Position numbers and translations under genes: made by a program. Shown piece after piece: positions 34,762-36,873 of a DNA stretch of 36,873 nucleotides. A model generated the notes under the pieces. It ran no database searches, was not told the DNA's origin, and saw only the letters and a list, made by a program, of their open reading frames with translations. The stretch is from an uncultured Colwellia sp. GTDB lineage: Bacteria > Pseudomonadota > Gammaproteobacteria > Enterobacterales > Alteromonadaceae. Positions within the stretch are counted from its first letter, which is position 1; each line of letters begins with the position of its first letter. Where the stretch lies: contig CAJXPG010000021.1 of NCBI GenBank assembly GCA_913057925.1, positions 1-36,873 on the forward strand. The letters run 5' to 3'.

Positions 34762-34780
34762 TATAATGATTCTCATTTGC
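34762..34780 (+). promoter_or_regulatory. Fur box upstream of the TonB receptor
   Basis: TATAATGATTCTCATTTGC matches the Fur consensus at about 14 of 19 positions and lies 25 bp before the receptor ATG. Confidence 0.65.
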
Positions 34781-34805
34781 AACAACGTATAGAGATCAAA
34801 ACATA

Positions 34806-36858
34806 ATGAATACATCAAAAGTTTCAGTGGCTGTTTGCATAGCATTGAGTAGCCAAATAGCGATAGCAGAAGTTACCGACCAAGATAAATATTTACTCGA
34901 CAGTATTACTGTTATCGCCAGTGACGCAGACGTCGATAAACAAGATATAGTGCGAGCGCCTCAGGCTATTTCAACCGTTAGCGAAGCAACAATAAAGAAT
35001 ATTGCCAGTAAAAACATCCCGGCAGCGCTACGTATTTTACCCAATGTTGATATTTTGGGCGGACCCACGCCAACCAGTGAAAACATTTCAATTCGTGGTT
35101 TACCTCAATCCCACGCTTACATTTCAATTGATGGCATTTATCAAAGTAATTTTGCCACCAAGCGTGGTAGCTGGCACTTAAACCCTAATTTTGTTAAAAA
35201 CATTAAAGTAACGGCAGGGCCAACATCAGGCGCTGCCGCGGGTAAAATAACCATTGAAACCTTATCAGCACTTGATTTGCTCGCTGAGAACGAAACGTTT
35301 GGCGCTAAAGTTGATTTAGGTTACCGCAGTAATAATGCACAAAAAGATTATGGCTTATCACTTTTTGGTAAATCAGATACGCTTGATTATTTAGTGTCAG
35401 GGCAAACAAGTGACCGAGATGGTTATGATATTGGTGGTGTCGGTGGCGTAAATGAAAGAACACGAGGCGATCAAACATCAGGCCTGATTAAAATAGGTAA
35501 GCAATTTAATGCCGATCAACGTTTAGCATTTACACTCAATTACGACGATAGCCGTAGTTACCAAGTAAGAAATGATGTTGGTTACCGTGACTCTAAATAT
35601 ACCGGTAGTTCATTAGTATGGACCGACCATGCCAGTGATAATGATTTAGTCGACTTACAAGCGTCATTGTATTTCAACAATGTTGATTCATTTTCATGGG
35701 AAGAAGAAAGAGGAAATACCGAAGGTACTCAAGATATTCAAGATAAGAGCTGGGGCTACAATATTGGCAATAATTCATTAACAGATTTTGGTTTATTGCA
35801 TTATGGTACTTCAGGGCACTTTACCAATCACACCGGCGCTATTATCAAAACTGACTCAGTAACAGGTGAAATCATTGAAGATGAAAGTGCAAGTAGTGAA
35901 GCATCGAGTAAATCACGTAAGCTGGGTGGCTGGGTAAATATGCAATTACCGGTGGGGGAGTCTTTTGAAGTGATCCCGGGTATTCGTTATGATTCATTTT
36001 ATGTCGAGTCATCTAATGCTATTGGCTTAGAAGGAGAGCCGTTATTAAGAGATGGACGTACCGAGACACGAGTATCAAAATCACTGAATATGATTTATCA
36101 CTTCAATGATGAAATCAAATTTTTTGCCTCATATGCAGAAGCACTTAACAACCCGGGTAATGGCGAATTATTTACTTCTGGTCGAGGTTTTAAACCAAAC
36201 CCAGAGTTGAAGTCTGAGCGTGCTGACAATAAAGAGCTCGGGGTGGTTTTTGACTACCAAAGTGTTTTTTCAAATAATGACTCTTTGGTTACCCGTGTGA
36301 ACCTATTCCAAAACGATATTCAAGACTTTATCACCGACATTTACAGTGCTGACTGGCCTGATGGTGAAAAAGTTAATATTGGTGAAGCACAATTAAAAGG
36401 TTTTGAAGTAACAACCAGTTATCTACTCGGTGACTTTGATTTTTCTGCCAGTTACGGTCGAACACGCGGTACCGATAAAAATACCGGTTGGTATTTACAA
36501 AGCATGCCGTCTGACAAAATTAACTTGCTCAGTAATTACAAGGTCAACGAAGAGCTTGTTATTGGTACTAGTGCCACGTTTGCTTTCAACCATGACAGCG
36601 TACCGACCCATCAACTCATTGAAAATGGTGAACAAGAAGAAATACCAATGGAAGGTTTTAGCGCTTGGTTTAGCATAGATATTTTTGGTACTTATCAACC
36701 CAAAGCTGTTAAGGGCTTAACGGTTAAGTTATCGGCGACTAACCTTTTCGATCGTGGCTATGCTCAGCGCACAGAATATGAAAGAAATGGCGATCCTAAA
36801 AACCCAATCGAGTTTTATGAAGAAGGCCGTAGTGTTAACTTAAACGTAAGCTATGCTT
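34806..36858 (+). CDS. TonB-dependent receptor, heme/hemoglobin type, cut at its last residues
   Basis: The frame runs from ATG 34806 to the window edge with no stop. The signal peptide is VAVCIALSSQIAIAE. The plug (~25-150) has DSITVIASD, AALRILPNVDILGG, SIRGLPQSHAYISIDG and FVKNIKVTAGPTSGAAAGKI. The linker ETLSALDLLAENETFGAKVD resembles hemoglobin/heme receptors, where a similar ETxDAxDLL segment follows the plug. The barrel ends with LKLSATNLFDRGYAQRTEYE and GRSVNLNVSYA. Because receptors end in an aromatic residue just after such a strand, only a few residues seem missing. The last 15 bases are adapter, so coding sequence is trusted only to 36858. A Fur box precedes it, so it is likely an iron-regulated importer. 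Confidence 0.9.
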
Positions 36859-36873
36859 CTGTCTCTTATACAC
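36859..36873. other. Nextera/Tn5 mosaic-end adapter remnant
   Basis: The final bases CTGTCTCTTATACAC equal the first 15 bases of the Tn5 mosaic-end/Nextera adapter. Position at the exact end of the window and interruption of the receptor a few residues before its expected stop show it is a library artefact, not genomic DNA. Confidence 0.92.

Overview
The window is an AT-rich chromosomal segment that reads as a marine gammaproteobacterium of the Alteromonadales, most like the Colwelliaceae (Colwellia/Thalassotalea). The reasons are codon usage, algal-polysaccharide genes, a CAZyme-type TonB-dependent receptor, both PEP-CTERM and GlyGly-CTERM sorting tails, and MITE-like intergenic palindromes. 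The genus is inferred from style, not from a marker gene. The last 15 bases equal the Nextera/Tn5 mosaic-end adapter, so the right edge is very probably a contig end with untrimmed adapter.

Region by region: (a) 1-5.3 kb is the end of a polysaccharide-degradation locus: a 5'-truncated beta-helix protein, a beta-helix lipoprotein with GH141-like layout, and a secreted sulfatase with a variant active-site motif and a lysine-rich tail. (b) 5.3-8.2 kb has an unknown 87-residue gene and a hipBA toxin-antitoxin operon preceded by palindromic operators. (c) 8.6-14 kb has a Sel1-repeat protein, a decayed TPR-GGDEF gene, an unknown lipoprotein and a PEP-CTERM protein. (d) 14-24 kb has an OmpR/EnvZ-type two-component pair, an orphan regulator with a degenerate receiver, a MITE-like element, a 937-residue GlyGly-CTERM surface protein with a DNRLRE/CBM96-like module, and a divergent 968-residue TonB-dependent receptor. 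Three copies of a ~44-bp palindrome sit upstream of the response regulator, of the orphan regulator, and in the surface-protein/receptor divergent region. This suggests one regulon.

(e) 24.7-32.1 kb on the minus strand is a compact run: atypical response regulator, exbB, exbD, a second exbD, tonB, then an RND efflux adaptor and pump. The first regulator has Asn at the phospho-acceptor position, and the second ExbD has Asn in place of the proton-carrying Asp. (f) 32.3-36.9 kb is an iron-type locus: a PepSY-associated membrane protein, a DUF2271 periplasmic protein with a flavinylation-type motif, a small DUF2798 protein, a DUF4198 protein and a heme/hemoglobin-type TonB-dependent receptor. Good Fur-box matches precede the last two.

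How the parts may work together: the TonB/ExbBD run can energise outer-membrane uptake, including the iron receptor beside it and possibly the polysaccharide-type receptor at 21-24 kb. The PepSY and DUF2271 proteins may handle periplasmic redox of the imported iron compound. The two-component system and palindromes probably coordinate surface glycan binding and uptake. I saw no tRNA, rRNA, CRISPR array, integrase or intact insertion sequence.
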